Part shown: in pieces, positions 24,401 to 32,321 of the stretch
Layout: each line of letters opens with the position of its first letter
Numbering within the stretch: the first letter of the stretch is position 1
Source of the DNA: a virus
DNA: 42,039 nt
Strand: one strand, 5' to 3'
Virus record (IMG/VR): IMGVR_UViG_3300034141_000025
Span: 1 to 42,039 of that record
Program-made: the position numbers and the translations under genes
Notes under the pieces: generated by a model
Seen by the model: the letters and a program-made list of their open reading frames with translations, nothing else
What the model was told of the DNA's origin: nothing
Database searches by the model: none

Positions 24401-24621
24401 GCACCGCGCCCTTTACGTATCAGTGGGCGCGTGTTGATGGCGCGGGCGGTGCAAACTTCATGGCCGACAATCTTACGTACGCCAGCGTCACGTTCTACAT
24501 GGGCAATGCGTCGTCCAACCTTGGGCGCACGCAGACATGGGAATGCACGATCACTGATGCGGAGAACTTGGTTGCGAAGGGGTTGGCGGAAATCACGCTG
24601 GAACGGACCAATGACGCATGA
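21487..24621 (+). CDS. central tail fibre / host specificity protein J-like
   Basis: A 1044-residue protein of the lambda J family. It starts MNNLIRGSGGKSGEESRSPI, with the diagnostic DSLRSVAFARVLDLVSEGEI early on and NNPAWVFYDMATNKRYGLGK near residue 280. Fibronectin-like repeats follow in the middle (ATKYDIQWRKSDGAWT). The last 220 residues form two Ig-like or PKD-like domains (GGTGPYTAIWSRTDD and GGTAPFTYQWARVDG, each ending in VIFERT or ITLERT). J forms the tip and recognises the receptor, so the C-terminus probably sets host range. The ATG overlaps the I stop. Confidence 0.93.
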   Translation: MNNLIRGSGGKSGEESRSPIEAPDSLRSVAFARVLDLVSEGEIQGFANAEQPLTCIYFNETAVANIDNTLNFKNLQIEFRSGTQTQGYIKGFDSTENEIGVGVELKHDTPWTQQISNINIDAVRIRLSVPALSLVDTETGDTKGYSIQYAIDLNTNGGGFVQVFRSAFTGKSSSKYERTHRIELPPSPTGWQVRVRRITFNTDAGNIQDMTIVESFAEIVDVKLRYPMSAVVAVTIDAEQFNNIPSRAYRLKGRIIRVPSNYDPVTRLYSGIWNGTFKPAYSNNPAWVFYDMATNKRYGLGKRVPENLIDKWALYAIGVYCDELVPDGFGGTEPRFTCNIYLQTQADATRVMQDLATVFRGIQYVSGAALTAVGDMPQDAIYTYTRANVIDGRFTYAGSSQKVRHTTALVTWNDMNNFGRAKVEYVEDEEGIARYGVQQTEVVAMGCTSRGQARRLGRYILATERYETDTITFEVGLDGTIVAPGSIIAVSDPLRAGRRMAGRIAGGTASVLKVDQLPENVAFGDKLTIILPSGMPQMRIVTTVNALTREITVSAPFSDAPQVNSVWLVETLNVNAQTYRVISVAEKEQTKYVITALQHVPGKYDYVELDIPIDEPPISDSDAVLRAPTFVTLQNAVQYSHDTAHNVITASWENVPGATKYDIQWRKSDGAWTAPIRKSENTDDWEGAFAGSYIVRVAPVNARGIVGKHATSEQITVGDPVLPIVNLAINDGVVIVDCRFAQFRLLLDEDVTLVLFTNVAPQDTILIEVTMGGNGMHTMALGSSVVPIDGLPYVPTAAVGATDVLGLTTTNQGGTWRMALQKAFGGGTPLTATITPDPISASHVSAPSAPVTVTMAGGTGPYTAIWSRTDDTPGTTFLIANGNTLTPTLSMPAGDTYAYMAQTWAVLVTDTATGFVAQASVNVIFERTPADGGGETGVFQASINGDFYGSCHATGGNPCSPATTVTASPIGGTAPFTYQWARVDGAGGANFMADNLTYASVTFYMGNASSNLGRTQTWECTITDAENLVAKGLAEITLERTNDA

Positions 24622-24890
24622 GCAAGGCATCAGTCCGTGGCATGTTCATGCTGCTGGGTGGCGGCGCAGCGTACATCGGTGGCTGCGTGCTGCTGACGGA
24701 AGACGGCGTTGCGCTGCTGACTGAAAGCGGCGTGCAGTTGCACCTTGAGCAATGCCCTGGCGATGCTGTCGATCCATGCCCGAACTACACGAAGCCCGCA
24801 AACAATGCGGTCAATGTCACTTTGGATCAACCAATCGCCCGACTGGACGCCAACGGCGTGAACATCACCATCTGTGAGGAAATTCAATGA
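24618..24890 (+). CDS. small tail-associated protein (90 aa)
   Basis: A 90-residue protein coupled to J by ATGA. A hydrophobic start (MFMLLGGGAAYIGGCVLL) is followed by a duplicated pattern LLTEDGVALLTESGVQLHLE, which appears in small proteins downstream of J in other phages. The rest has paired Cys (CPGDAVDPCPNYTKP) and a final beta-like segment with NITICEEI. It could be a fibre adaptor or tail tip accessory; function is unknown. Confidence 0.6.
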   Translation: MSKASVRGMFMLLGGGAAYIGGCVLLTEDGVALLTESGVQLHLEQCPGDAVDPCPNYTKPANNAVNVTLDQPIARLDANGVNITICEEIQ

Positions 24891-25726
24891 GCGGCACGAT
24901 CAGCGGCGTCAGTAATCCCCCAGGCTGCCGCGTCGTGGTGCTTACCGACGCGGGCGGCGTGTTCGTCGCGTCTACGATAAGCCACGCCACAACAGGTGCG
25001 TTCTCGTTTACGTCGATCCCTAACGGCAATTACGCTGTCGTGTTCTTGGATGTGCAGGGGACGTTACGTGGGCGCATTGCGCATACCAACGTCAATGTCA
25101 TAACGCCTGTGACTAGCGTTTCGCATTTGCCGCTTAGCGCCGATCTTACAGACACGCGCGGCCTGGTGTGGCAGGCGATGAATGGTGCGGCGGTCAGTGG
25201 CGGCAAGCTGGTATTGAGCGGCGCGAACTGGATCAAGACCACTGGCAACGTCACGGCTTTTGACATCGGGCAAGGTGAACGGGAAACCGCTGTTGAATTT
25301 TGTGTCGAAGCGTTCGTTACCGTTAGTGTCCGTGCGGAAGCCCCGGTGTTTGCGAAGTGGGGCAATGGCGGCACTTCGTATTTCTTTGGCTTTAACGAAG
25401 TTGGAAAGCCCGTGATGTACTACACGCGGGCAATCAACAACCTGGGGCAATACATCATAGGCACTGCGGTTGCTCCACTTGGCAGCGAGTTCCACGTTGC
25501 GTTCTATAGCAAGGGAGAATATTTTTACGTTGCCATTAACGGCGTGCCGGAACCGATGGGGTACTCATTCGGCTTTCTTACTACCAATCAACCCAACACC
25601 ATTGGCGCGATCAATGGCGGCGGTTCGTATTTCAAGGGTGCGATCCGCGACGTACGCGTACACAACGACAAGTCGATTTATGGCAGCACGAATTTCACCC
25701 CGCCTAGCCCGCCACTTGGCGACTAG
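24887..25726 (+). CDS. LamG/concanavalin-like tail protein with Ig-type N-domain
   Basis: A 279-residue protein in the fibre region. Residues 1-60 (SGTISGVSNPPGCRVVVLTD, then FSFTSIPNGNYAVVFLD) resemble a carboxypeptidase-regulatory-like beta-sandwich. The C-terminal 180 residues resemble a LamG/concanavalin-type lectin fold (FAKWGNGGTSYFFGFNE, then FHVAFYSKGEYFYVAINGVP, and AIRDVRVHNDKSIYG at the end). Such modules bind sugars, so a receptor-binding role is likely. It is coupled to the preceding gene by ATGA. Confidence 0.65.
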   Translation: MSGTISGVSNPPGCRVVVLTDAGGVFVASTISHATTGAFSFTSIPNGNYAVVFLDVQGTLRGRIAHTNVNVITPVTSVSHLPLSADLTDTRGLVWQAMNGAAVSGGKLVLSGANWIKTTGNVTAFDIGQGERETAVEFCVEAFVTVSVRAEAPVFAKWGNGGTSYFFGFNEVGKPVMYYTRAINNLGQYIIGTAVAPLGSEFHVAFYSKGEYFYVAINGVPEPMGYSFGFLTTNQPNTIGAINGGGSYFKGAIRDVRVHNDKSIYGSTNFTPPSPPLGD

Positions 25727-25744
25727 CGACACAGGAGCGTACAA

Positions 25745-28651
25745 GTGGGCGACAAGATCAGCCAATTGCCGCAACTCGCCAACGGTCAGCACGTTGAAAA
25801 CGACGATCTGATTCCCGTTGTAGTTGATGGCGTGACCATGCGTGTCAGCCGTACGCAGTTGTTGCGCAACGCGCACTTCCAGTCGGGATTCGCTGCGTTT
25901 GGCGACCATCCGGTTGACTACTACTTTTGGAACTACACGTATCCGAATGGCAACAGCTACATCACGCTCAACAAGACCACTGCCGACAATGACGCGTCGC
26001 ATGTGTTCTGTCAGGGTGGCCGTGCAAAATGGGAAGTGGGCGCAACCACGGAAGACCCCGGTGCATCGCCGCGATACCACATCAAGAAAGTTCGCAACCC
26101 GACATCCAACCCAGCGGACGATCAGTTCATTGACCTGTTCATCACTGACTATGACAGCGAAACGCTTTGGGTTGTTACCAAGCTTGGTATAGGCGGCGTG
26201 CCGCAAGAAAAGCTGCATGTCATCCAGACCAACGTAACGAGCGGGCGACTCATCGCGCAGCTTGAGAACTACAACAATACCGGCAGCGGCTCGCAGTCAA
26301 CGGCCTGGGTCTTCAAGGGTGCGTCGGGCGGCGTGAGTTGGGTGTTTGGTAATGACTTGGGGGAGAATGGCGGCAACAACTGGTTTATTTCGCCGTACAA
26401 CGGTGGCATCAGCATGTTCGGCACCGCACATGGCGTAGCGGTGGGCGGAACTACGGTTGAATCCACCGAAGCATTCCGTGTCGATTCAACCACGGGCGGC
26501 TTCCTCATGCCGCGCCTTACCACTGCGCAGCGTGACGCAATGGGTGGCAAGAACAGTGGCTTGATGATCTTTAACATCACCACCGGTACGCACGAATACT
26601 GGAGCGGTCCCGACGCAGCGTGGAAGACATTGGGTGGCGGCACGGGTGGTACGGGCGGCACGGGTCCGACGTACGTTGCAGCGACCGAATCGTCCGACGG
26701 TTTGATGTCGGCTGCTGACAAGACGAAGTTGAACACGGTTGCGCCCAACGCAAACAACTACGTGCCGCCTAGCACTTGGCCGGCAACGATGATCGCGGAA
26801 GACGCCACGCATCGTTTCGCAACGGACGCCGAGAAGTCAGCGTGGAACGGCAAAGCGTCTGCTGCCGACATCGCGACCGCGAGTACCGCAGATCGGGCGC
26901 GTGCAAACCACACGGGTACTCAGCCTGCGTCCAGCATCGACCAAGACACCGCGCGACGTTTCGTTAGCGACGCTGAGATTGCGTACTGGAACGGCAAGCA
27001 GTCGCCCGCCACCACGCTTGCCGGGTACGGCATTGGCGATGCGATGACGGCCACTGCGATCAACAATGCGTTGGCTGCAAAGCTCAATTCGTCTGCGGTC
27101 AGCGCGTACGGCTTGACGCTCATTGATGACGCTGATGCCCCTACGGCCCGTGCGACGCTGGGCCTGGGTACGGCGGCGACCACTGCTGCGAGTGCGTACG
27201 CAACCGCAGCGCAGGGAACCAAGGCTGACAATGCGCTTCCTGCTGCTAGCGTCAGCGCGTACGGCTTGACGCTGGTTGATGATGCCGACGCCGCTACGGC
27301 CCGCGCGACGCTGGGCCTGGGAACCGCTGCAACAACTGCTGCGAGTGCCTACGCCACCGCTGCACAAGGTACGAAGGCTGACAACGCGCTTCCGTCTGCC
27401 AGCGTGTCCGCGTTCGGCCTCACGTTGATTGATGACGCTGATGCTGCAACCGCTCGCGGCACGCTGGGCCTGGGTACGGCTGCAACCACTGCTGCGAGCG
27501 CATACGCAACCGCTGCGCAGGGCGCGAAGGCTGACACTGCGGTACAACCTGCTGCGTTGTCGAGCTACCAACCGCTTGACCAACAACTGACCGATCTTGC
27601 GGCGCTTGTCTATACGGGCAACGCCGGCAAGGTGGTGAAGGTCAACGCGAGCGGCACGGGTTGGGAAGTGTCAACCGACCTTACCGGTAGCGGTGGCGGT
27701 GCGCCTGCCGGTGCTGCTGCCGAAGTTCAGTATCGCGCGAACGCAACCACATTTGGCGCGGCGGCACGCACCCTGGTTGACGCCAATGGCGATCTGATCG
27801 GAATGGACGCCACCACCGTGGCTACGCCTGCGGTGGCGGGTGGTACGCGCTTCATGCGCAACATCGCCAATCGTCGGCATGGCGCTGTGATTTCACCTAA
27901 CGGCTGGGACTACACGCAGCAGCCGCACATTGGCCGCAATCAAATCGTGCAGTGGATCGCGTTGGGTACGGGTGGCACGCCTACTGCAATCGGCATGTCT
28001 GCCCCGACCGGGCTTGGCACTGGCACTGGCACCACGCCGAGCGCCACCAATCGCTATGGTCGCATCAAGCGCACCGAGTATTTGATTACCGTCGCCGCAG
28101 CGGGTGCGGTGTCAGGCTTGCATACAGGTGGTGCAACCAACAACCGGTGGACGCGTGGCAATGGCTCCACGGACGGCGGGTTCTTCCACATTTTCCGTGG
28201 CGGGCCTGCGACGGGCGTTGCGGGTAACACTGCGCATCGTTTCGCAATGGGCATGTCTGCCAACGCGGCTGCACCGACCGACGTAAACCCGTCAACCATC
28301 GTCAACAGCATTTTGCTTGGGTATGACTCTGCCGATACGCAGTGGCAGATCATCAGCCACAACGGTACGGGGGCTACCAAGGCTCCTTTGGGTGTCAACT
28401 TCCCCAAGCCGACTGCTGACCGCGCTTCGCTCTTGGAACTCACGCTTTACTGCGCGCCTAGCGATACGGTTGTCTACTACCAAGTCCAGGACATCATTTC
28501 GGGGGCAATCGTGTCGGGAACTATTGCTAGCATCGCCCTGCCGGCTGCAACGACGTTCATGGGGCCGCGCATGTATCACAGTGCGGGCGGGGCCAACACG
28601 GTGTCAGGCGTGTCGTTCGTGGCCATGTACATCGACACCGAGTTCTACTGA
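25745..28651 (+). CDS. tail fibre protein with 51-residue repeats
   Basis: A 968-residue fibre starting at a GTG twelve bases after AGGAG. The N-terminus (GDKISQLPQLANGQHVENDD, then DLIPVVVDG) is a common fibre-attachment opening. A middle zone has the TTAQRDAMGGKNSGLMIFN motif frequent in fibres and the WNGK/ADIATAST-type triple-helix stalk. Three tandem 51-residue repeats cover about residues 452-604. The last 270 residues (from RRHGAVISPNGWDY) form a beta-rich tip that probably binds the receptor. It is the last gene of the rightward virion block and ends at a strong bidirectional terminator. Confidence 0.85.
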   Translation: MGDKISQLPQLANGQHVENDDLIPVVVDGVTMRVSRTQLLRNAHFQSGFAAFGDHPVDYYFWNYTYPNGNSYITLNKTTADNDASHVFCQGGRAKWEVGATTEDPGASPRYHIKKVRNPTSNPADDQFIDLFITDYDSETLWVVTKLGIGGVPQEKLHVIQTNVTSGRLIAQLENYNNTGSGSQSTAWVFKGASGGVSWVFGNDLGENGGNNWFISPYNGGISMFGTAHGVAVGGTTVESTEAFRVDSTTGGFLMPRLTTAQRDAMGGKNSGLMIFNITTGTHEYWSGPDAAWKTLGGGTGGTGGTGPTYVAATESSDGLMSAADKTKLNTVAPNANNYVPPSTWPATMIAEDATHRFATDAEKSAWNGKASAADIATASTADRARANHTGTQPASSIDQDTARRFVSDAEIAYWNGKQSPATTLAGYGIGDAMTATAINNALAAKLNSSAVSAYGLTLIDDADAPTARATLGLGTAATTAASAYATAAQGTKADNALPAASVSAYGLTLVDDADAATARATLGLGTAATTAASAYATAAQGTKADNALPSASVSAFGLTLIDDADAATARGTLGLGTAATTAASAYATAAQGAKADTAVQPAALSSYQPLDQQLTDLAALVYTGNAGKVVKVNASGTGWEVSTDLTGSGGGAPAGAAAEVQYRANATTFGAAARTLVDANGDLIGMDATTVATPAVAGGTRFMRNIANRRHGAVISPNGWDYTQQPHIGRNQIVQWIALGTGGTPTAIGMSAPTGLGTGTGTTPSATNRYGRIKRTEYLITVAAAGAVSGLHTGGATNNRWTRGNGSTDGGFFHIFRGGPATGVAGNTAHRFAMGMSANAAAPTDVNPSTIVNSILLGYDSADTQWQIISHNGTGATKAPLGVNFPKPTADRASLLELTLYCAPSDTVVYYQVQDIISGAIVSGTIASIALPAATTFMGPRMYHSAGGANTVSGVSFVAMYIDTEFY
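27098..27556 (+). repeat. three in-frame 153-bp repeats in the fibre gene
   Basis: Units begin at 27098, 27251 and 27404, each 51 codons. The protein unit opens VSAYGLTLIDDADA and contains TARATLGLGTAATTAASAYA. The copies differ mostly at synonymous sites. Such repeats form the fibre shaft and can expand or contract by recombination. Confidence 0.85.
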
Positions 28652-28663
28652 GTCCCATAAGAA

Positions 28664-28697
28664 AACCCCGCACCGTGGGGGGGGACGGTGCGGGGTT
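28664..28697. terminator. bidirectional terminator between fibre and polymerase blocks
   Basis: A perfect 13-bp stem AACCCCGCACCGT/ACGGTGCGGGGTT has a loop of eight G. On the minus strand it is followed by TTTTCTTA, a good intrinsic terminator for the leftward genes; on the plus strand only TT follows. It lies between converging genes. Confidence 0.8.
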
Positions 28698-28761
28698 CCA
28701 GGGATGTCGCAACCGGGGAGAGTCCGACGCGGCAAATGTTAGAGGGGACGACGTTGGTTTG

Positions 28762-29088
28762 TCAACCGGAACCACCCGAGAACCGAGTTGCCAACGCCGC
28801 CCCCAAGTCGATACCCATACGCTCGCACAGGTCAAGAATCCGTAACGTAGCGTCTGCCAGGGCATCCGGCAAGCCCGTGCCGTGCATGGCGTGCCTATCG
28901 ACGCCGCGCCCTATGGTCATCTGCACGCGATTGAGCGTGGTGATTATTTCTATTTCCGACACGCTGCTGGCCAACAGGTCCGTCTTGAAGTGCGGCAGCT
29001 TCGTGTACGCATTGGCCATGCGCTGCAACTCTGCGATGTGCAACTCAACGTAGGTCCGGTCCTGCTGTTGCTGGCTGAGACGGCTCAT
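28762..29088 (-). CDS. MazG-like nucleotide pyrophosphohydrolase-like protein
   Basis: A 108-residue helical protein whose C-terminal part (GLPDALADATLRILDLCERM, then GIDLGAALATRF) matches the final helices of small MazG-like proteins common in phages. Such enzymes hydrolyse noncanonical or alarmone nucleotides. The usual catalytic ExxE helix is not clear: ELHIAELQRMANA near residue 15 and SVSEIEIITTLNRV near residue 43 are candidates. It is the last gene of the leftward replication operon and is coupled to the polymerase (ATGA). Confidence 0.6.
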   Translation of the reverse strand: MSRLSQQQQDRTYVELHIAELQRMANAYTKLPHFKTDLLASSVSEIEIITTLNRVQMTIGRGVDRHAMHGTGLPDALADATLRILDLCERMGIDLGAALATRFSGGSG

Positions 29089-31154
29089 TGTGCTTTCTTC
29101 CTTTTGTCGTAGGTCTTGCGGTCGATTTCGTACGCTTGATCGTCGCCCGTGTAGTCACGCATGTCGCTCACGAGTGTGATCCATATTGAATCGCTCTCTG
29201 CGTGGTGCCAGTAACGCACCGGAATGCCGATGTCGGCCAGCATTTCCATAGCAACGGCTTGATACTTGCCATAGTCGATGTCGGTCGGGCATTCGGTCGG
29301 CAGTTCCATGCACGGCATCGCACCGTCGCTGCCAGCCACCTTGCTGGCACCCTTGACGTAGCGGATCACGCCGCCATTGGTGCTGTAGTACCAACGCACA
29401 GCCTTGCCAAGATAGACGGGCATACCATCCATGAAGTTGACACCCTTGCCTTCCGTGAAGCCGAGCGCCGGCCAATATTCGCCACCACCCTTAACCTGAC
29501 GGACCACCACGAATTTGCGGATGTCCTTGCACTGGCTGATCGTCTGCCACGGATCGGTGCCGTCCTTGAGATAGGCAATAACCGCATCGCCGCAGATTTC
29601 CTTGTCGGGGGTCTTGCCCTGGGGGCCGCTCAAAACGCCGCCCTGCTGGAACACGCCCTTGCGCTTGACCTTGCCATCCGTGGTGATCGCGACGTAGTTG
29701 TTGACATCGCGAAAGTGGATGCTGCGGTAATGCGTGTATTCCATTTCAAGCCCGGTGCGTTTCTCCCACCACTCCACGTTGCTGCGCGCTATCGGGGCGA
29801 GCATGCGTGGCACGCGAAGCACGATGCCATCGGTGTTGGCGCTCACAACCTGGATGCCGCTCAGTTCCATCATTTCGATGAGCATGAGCAAATCAAGCTG
29901 GCCGGTCATGGTCACGCGAATGCCAAGCTCCGGTGCGTAGAGCGGCGCGCTGTACTTGGAGAACAGCTTGCCGAACGTGCCGTTGAGGAAAATCTTGAGT
30001 CCGTCAGCCGAAGTCTTCGCGTCAACGTATAGCTGCCGCGTTTCTTCGTCTTCGATGTATTTCATCAAGTGTTCCAGGCGCTCCGCTTCCGCTTTGTCCT
30101 TCAAACGCGTGTCGTAGAACTCACGGTAGATTTTGAGGAACGCGGGGCCAACCTGCGTGGGGAACATGCCCATCGTCAGGATCAGCGAGGGGTAGTAGCT
30201 TTTAACGTCAACGTCCCACAACTCGTAGGCGTCGTCGGCGTAGTAGCCAACGCCAGATTCCTGCGAGTGCAGACCGCCGATGCCAAGCTTGTAGGTGGCT
30301 TGGCCGATGCGAATGGATGTCTGCTTGATTTCGACGGGTATCTGCACGCCAGTGCGCACGCCGGTTTCCTCGCCGTGCAGCAAGATCGCTTCCTCGCGAT
30401 CGGTCACTTCAAAATCAGCCGTGCGCAAATTCGCCAGCAGCGTCTTGAGTGCCGGCGTGGCGAACTCCACGTACGCGGGTGGTTCGTACTTGAACTTGAA
30501 GCCGTGCGGGATGTATCGCTTGTCAGGCCGGAAGTCGAGTCGCGCTTTAATCGCGGCTTCCGCCATCTGCGCGTCCGATTTGCTGCGAAGGTCGGTGCGC
30601 AGTTTGTCGCCTACCATCTTGCGCAGTGCGATGCGATCCTTCACTTCCTGCCGCAGCAGATGCGTCACGGTCAGATCGTTGCCGCAGTATTCTGTCAACA
30701 GGATGCGTTGGATCGGTTCAATCAATCCCGAGGGATCAATCGGCAAGTCCTGCATCCTGGGCGCGTGCAAACGTCCCGCGTACAACTTGAGGCTCAAGCG
30801 CACGCCGGGTGCCACTTCCATCAAGTCAACGTGGTCGAGCCATTCCGGCTTGACGATGCCGTACTCGCGTTCAAAGTCCCACGGCTTTAGGCCGCGCACG
30901 ATGATGTGATCGTTGAGTTCTTTCAGATCGTTGCAGGTTGCGCCAGTGAGCGCGTACAGCAGCATCGGCAGGTCATACCCGCCACCGTTGTAGGTGTAGA
31001 TCGTGACAGCCGCGAGCAGGTTTACAAGCGCCTGCCGGTCCAGGTCGTGACCTTCGTACATGGGGAAGTCGTAGAACTGCCCGTCAAGCAACACCTTGAC
31101 GAGAAAATAATTGCGGTAGCACTCAATGTCGAGTTCGGCAGCGGGACGGATCAC
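29085..31154 (-). CDS. family B DNA polymerase with 3'-5' exonuclease
   Basis: A 689-residue replicative polymerase. Exonuclease motifs: DIE (D9, E11), YNGGGYD (N56, D61) and YCGND (Y156, D160). Polymerase motifs: A DVKSYYPS (316-323), B K387-IFL-NGTFG, C ANTDG (439-443), so both catalytic Asp (D316 and D442) are present. Motif C has NTDG in place of the usual DTDS, and motif B reads NGTFG instead of NSLYG. The exonuclease motif starts only nine residues in, so the N-terminus is minimal. It starts at a GTG overlapping the upstream stop. It should copy the phage genome with the SSB-like protein encoded upstream. Confidence 0.88.
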   Translation of the reverse strand: MIRPAAELDIECYRNYFLVKVLLDGQFYDFPMYEGHDLDRQALVNLLAAVTIYTYNGGGYDLPMLLYALTGATCNDLKELNDHIIVRGLKPWDFEREYGIVKPEWLDHVDLMEVAPGVRLSLKLYAGRLHAPRMQDLPIDPSGLIEPIQRILLTEYCGNDLTVTHLLRQEVKDRIALRKMVGDKLRTDLRSKSDAQMAEAAIKARLDFRPDKRYIPHGFKFKYEPPAYVEFATPALKTLLANLRTADFEVTDREEAILLHGEETGVRTGVQIPVEIKQTSIRIGQATYKLGIGGLHSQESGVGYYADDAYELWDVDVKSYYPSLILTMGMFPTQVGPAFLKIYREFYDTRLKDKAEAERLEHLMKYIEDEETRQLYVDAKTSADGLKIFLNGTFGKLFSKYSAPLYAPELGIRVTMTGQLDLLMLIEMMELSGIQVVSANTDGIVLRVPRMLAPIARSNVEWWEKRTGLEMEYTHYRSIHFRDVNNYVAITTDGKVKRKGVFQQGGVLSGPQGKTPDKEICGDAVIAYLKDGTDPWQTISQCKDIRKFVVVRQVKGGGEYWPALGFTEGKGVNFMDGMPVYLGKAVRWYYSTNGGVIRYVKGASKVAGSDGAMPCMELPTECPTDIDYGKYQAVAMEMLADIGIPVRYWHHAESDSIWITLVSDMRDYTGDDQAYEIDRKTYDKRKKAQ

Positions 31155-31342
31155 TTCTCAACTCCAATGTATGCGGTACGGCGGATGCTGCTGTTGTTGT
31201 CCCACTGCACTTCCGTGCATTGCCCGCGAAAGATGCCACCGATAAAAACCATCTGGCCAACGCACGGAACATCCGCCAAGCGCACGTACGCTTCGCCGCC
31301 GTAGCCGTACTCGCTGATAAAAACCAAACGTACGTGTTCCAT
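31151..31342 (-). CDS. small hypothetical protein upstream of the polymerase (63 aa)
   Basis: A 63-residue beta-rich protein starting MEHVRLVFISEYGYGGEAYV after a GGGAGAG site. An upstream in-frame start lies before that site and is rejected. The pattern suggests a small barrel (LVFISEYG, MVFIGGIFRGQCTEV, TAYIGVE). It is the first gene after a hairpin that separates it from the SSB-like gene, and its stop overlaps the polymerase GTG. No family is recognised; a polymerase accessory role is only a guess from position. Confidence 0.6.
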   Translation of the reverse strand: MEHVRLVFISEYGYGGEAYVRLADVPCVGQMVFIGGIFRGQCTEVQWDNNSSIRRTAYIGVEK

Positions 31343-31359
31343 CACTCTCTCCCATAGCA

Positions 31360-31387
31360 ACGGGGCGCACCTTGCGATGCGCCCCGT
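31360..31387 (-). terminator. hairpin between SSB-like and polymerase genes
   Basis: A perfect 10-bp stem ACGGGGCGCA/TGCGCCCCGT with an eight-base loop lies in the 52-bp gap after the SSB-like gene. No T-tract follows on the minus strand. It may act as an attenuator or 3'-end stabiliser, keeping polymerase levels below SSB levels. Confidence 0.55.
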
Positions 31388-31394
31388 GCGGTTC

Positions 31395-32318
31395 TTACGA
31401 CTGGATCATGTAACCCTGGGCGATCATCGCTTCATCGGTCCAGCCAGCGGCAATCATCTGTTCGCGGCTGACCCCCTGGGCCTTGGGCGTCATCGTGTGG
31501 ATCGGGCCAGTCGGCGCGGGCGGGGCCGGCAGCGGGGGCGGCGGGATCGGCGCAGCAGCCTGCGTGGGAGCCGGTACGGCAGGCGCGGCCGGGGGTGGCG
31601 GTGCGATGCCAGCGGTGGGAGCCGGGATGCCCGTAGACGGCGCGGGAATGCCGGGTGCTGCGGGAGCGCCACCACCCATCGGCGTGAGGCTGGCACCGGG
31701 CGGCAGGTAGTCGGGGATCGGCGTCGCGCCAAGCGTTTTCTGCGCGTCGGGACCACCAACGATTTCGTCGCCGTACGCCACGAACTCAACGATGTTCGGG
31801 CTGATGAAAAGCCCCGGCACGTTCTTGGGATCGGTGGGCAGCACGCCGTTGCCACGGATCGTGCCGACGACGCGGATGTAGTAACCACGCTTGATGACTT
31901 CGTTCGGGTTCGGAATCTGCTGCGCCGGATCGTACTTGCCACGGTGGAAGCACTTGGGCAGGTAACGCGTACCCATCTTGACGATCCAGTGGCCGGGGAA
32001 CCCAGGCTTGTCGGCAACGCTCTTGCCGTTGTTGTCCACGCCATCACCGTTCTGAATCTTGAACGCGAAGCGTGGATGCGTGATAGCACCATCGGCACCG
32101 ACAAGATGCGGGAACTCCGCACGCGCCGCGTCGTAGATCATGCCGTAGAACGCCGGCCAGTTCGGATCGTCCTTGGCGAACGCGACCGCGATGAAGCATT
32201 CCTTGACCGGCGTCCCATCATCATTGGTTTTGGGCTTGCCGGTGTTGTAGTCGTTGACCGCTTCCAGTGCGAACGAACCCTGGACAAGCCGGCCAACGGG
32301 GGAAGTGAACTCACGCAT
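31395..32318 (-). CDS. SSB-like protein (DUF2815-type) with Pro/Ala-rich linker
   Basis: A 307-residue protein after an AAGGAG site. The N-terminal 200 residues are an OB-fold-like domain (REFTSPVGRLVQGSFALEAV, then ECFIAVAFAKDDPNWPAFYG and GYYIRVVGTIRGNGV) of the DUF2815 type, related in role to T7 gp2.5 ssDNA-binding proteins. A linker of about 75 Pro/Ala/Gly residues follows. The C-terminal tip (SREQMIAAGWTDEAMIAQGY) is helical and conserved-looking rather than the acidic tip of most SSBs; it could be a protein docking site. It is next to the RecB-like nuclease, as is common for this pair. Confidence 0.75.
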   Translation of the reverse strand: MREFTSPVGRLVQGSFALEAVNDYNTGKPKTNDDGTPVKECFIAVAFAKDDPNWPAFYGMIYDAARAEFPHLVGADGAITHPRFAFKIQNGDGVDNNGKSVADKPGFPGHWIVKMGTRYLPKCFHRGKYDPAQQIPNPNEVIKRGYYIRVVGTIRGNGVLPTDPKNVPGLFISPNIVEFVAYGDEIVGGPDAQKTLGATPIPDYLPPGASLTPMGGGAPAAPGIPAPSTGIPAPTAGIAPPPPAAPAVPAPTQAAAPIPPPPLPAPPAPTGPIHTMTPKAQGVSREQMIAAGWTDEAMIAQGYMIQS

Positions 32319-32321
32319 TTG

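Noticed and set aside
27098-27556. CRISPR-like or iteron-like array.
   Set aside because: The 153-bp units are in-frame coding repeats of a fibre shaft, with no unique spacers.
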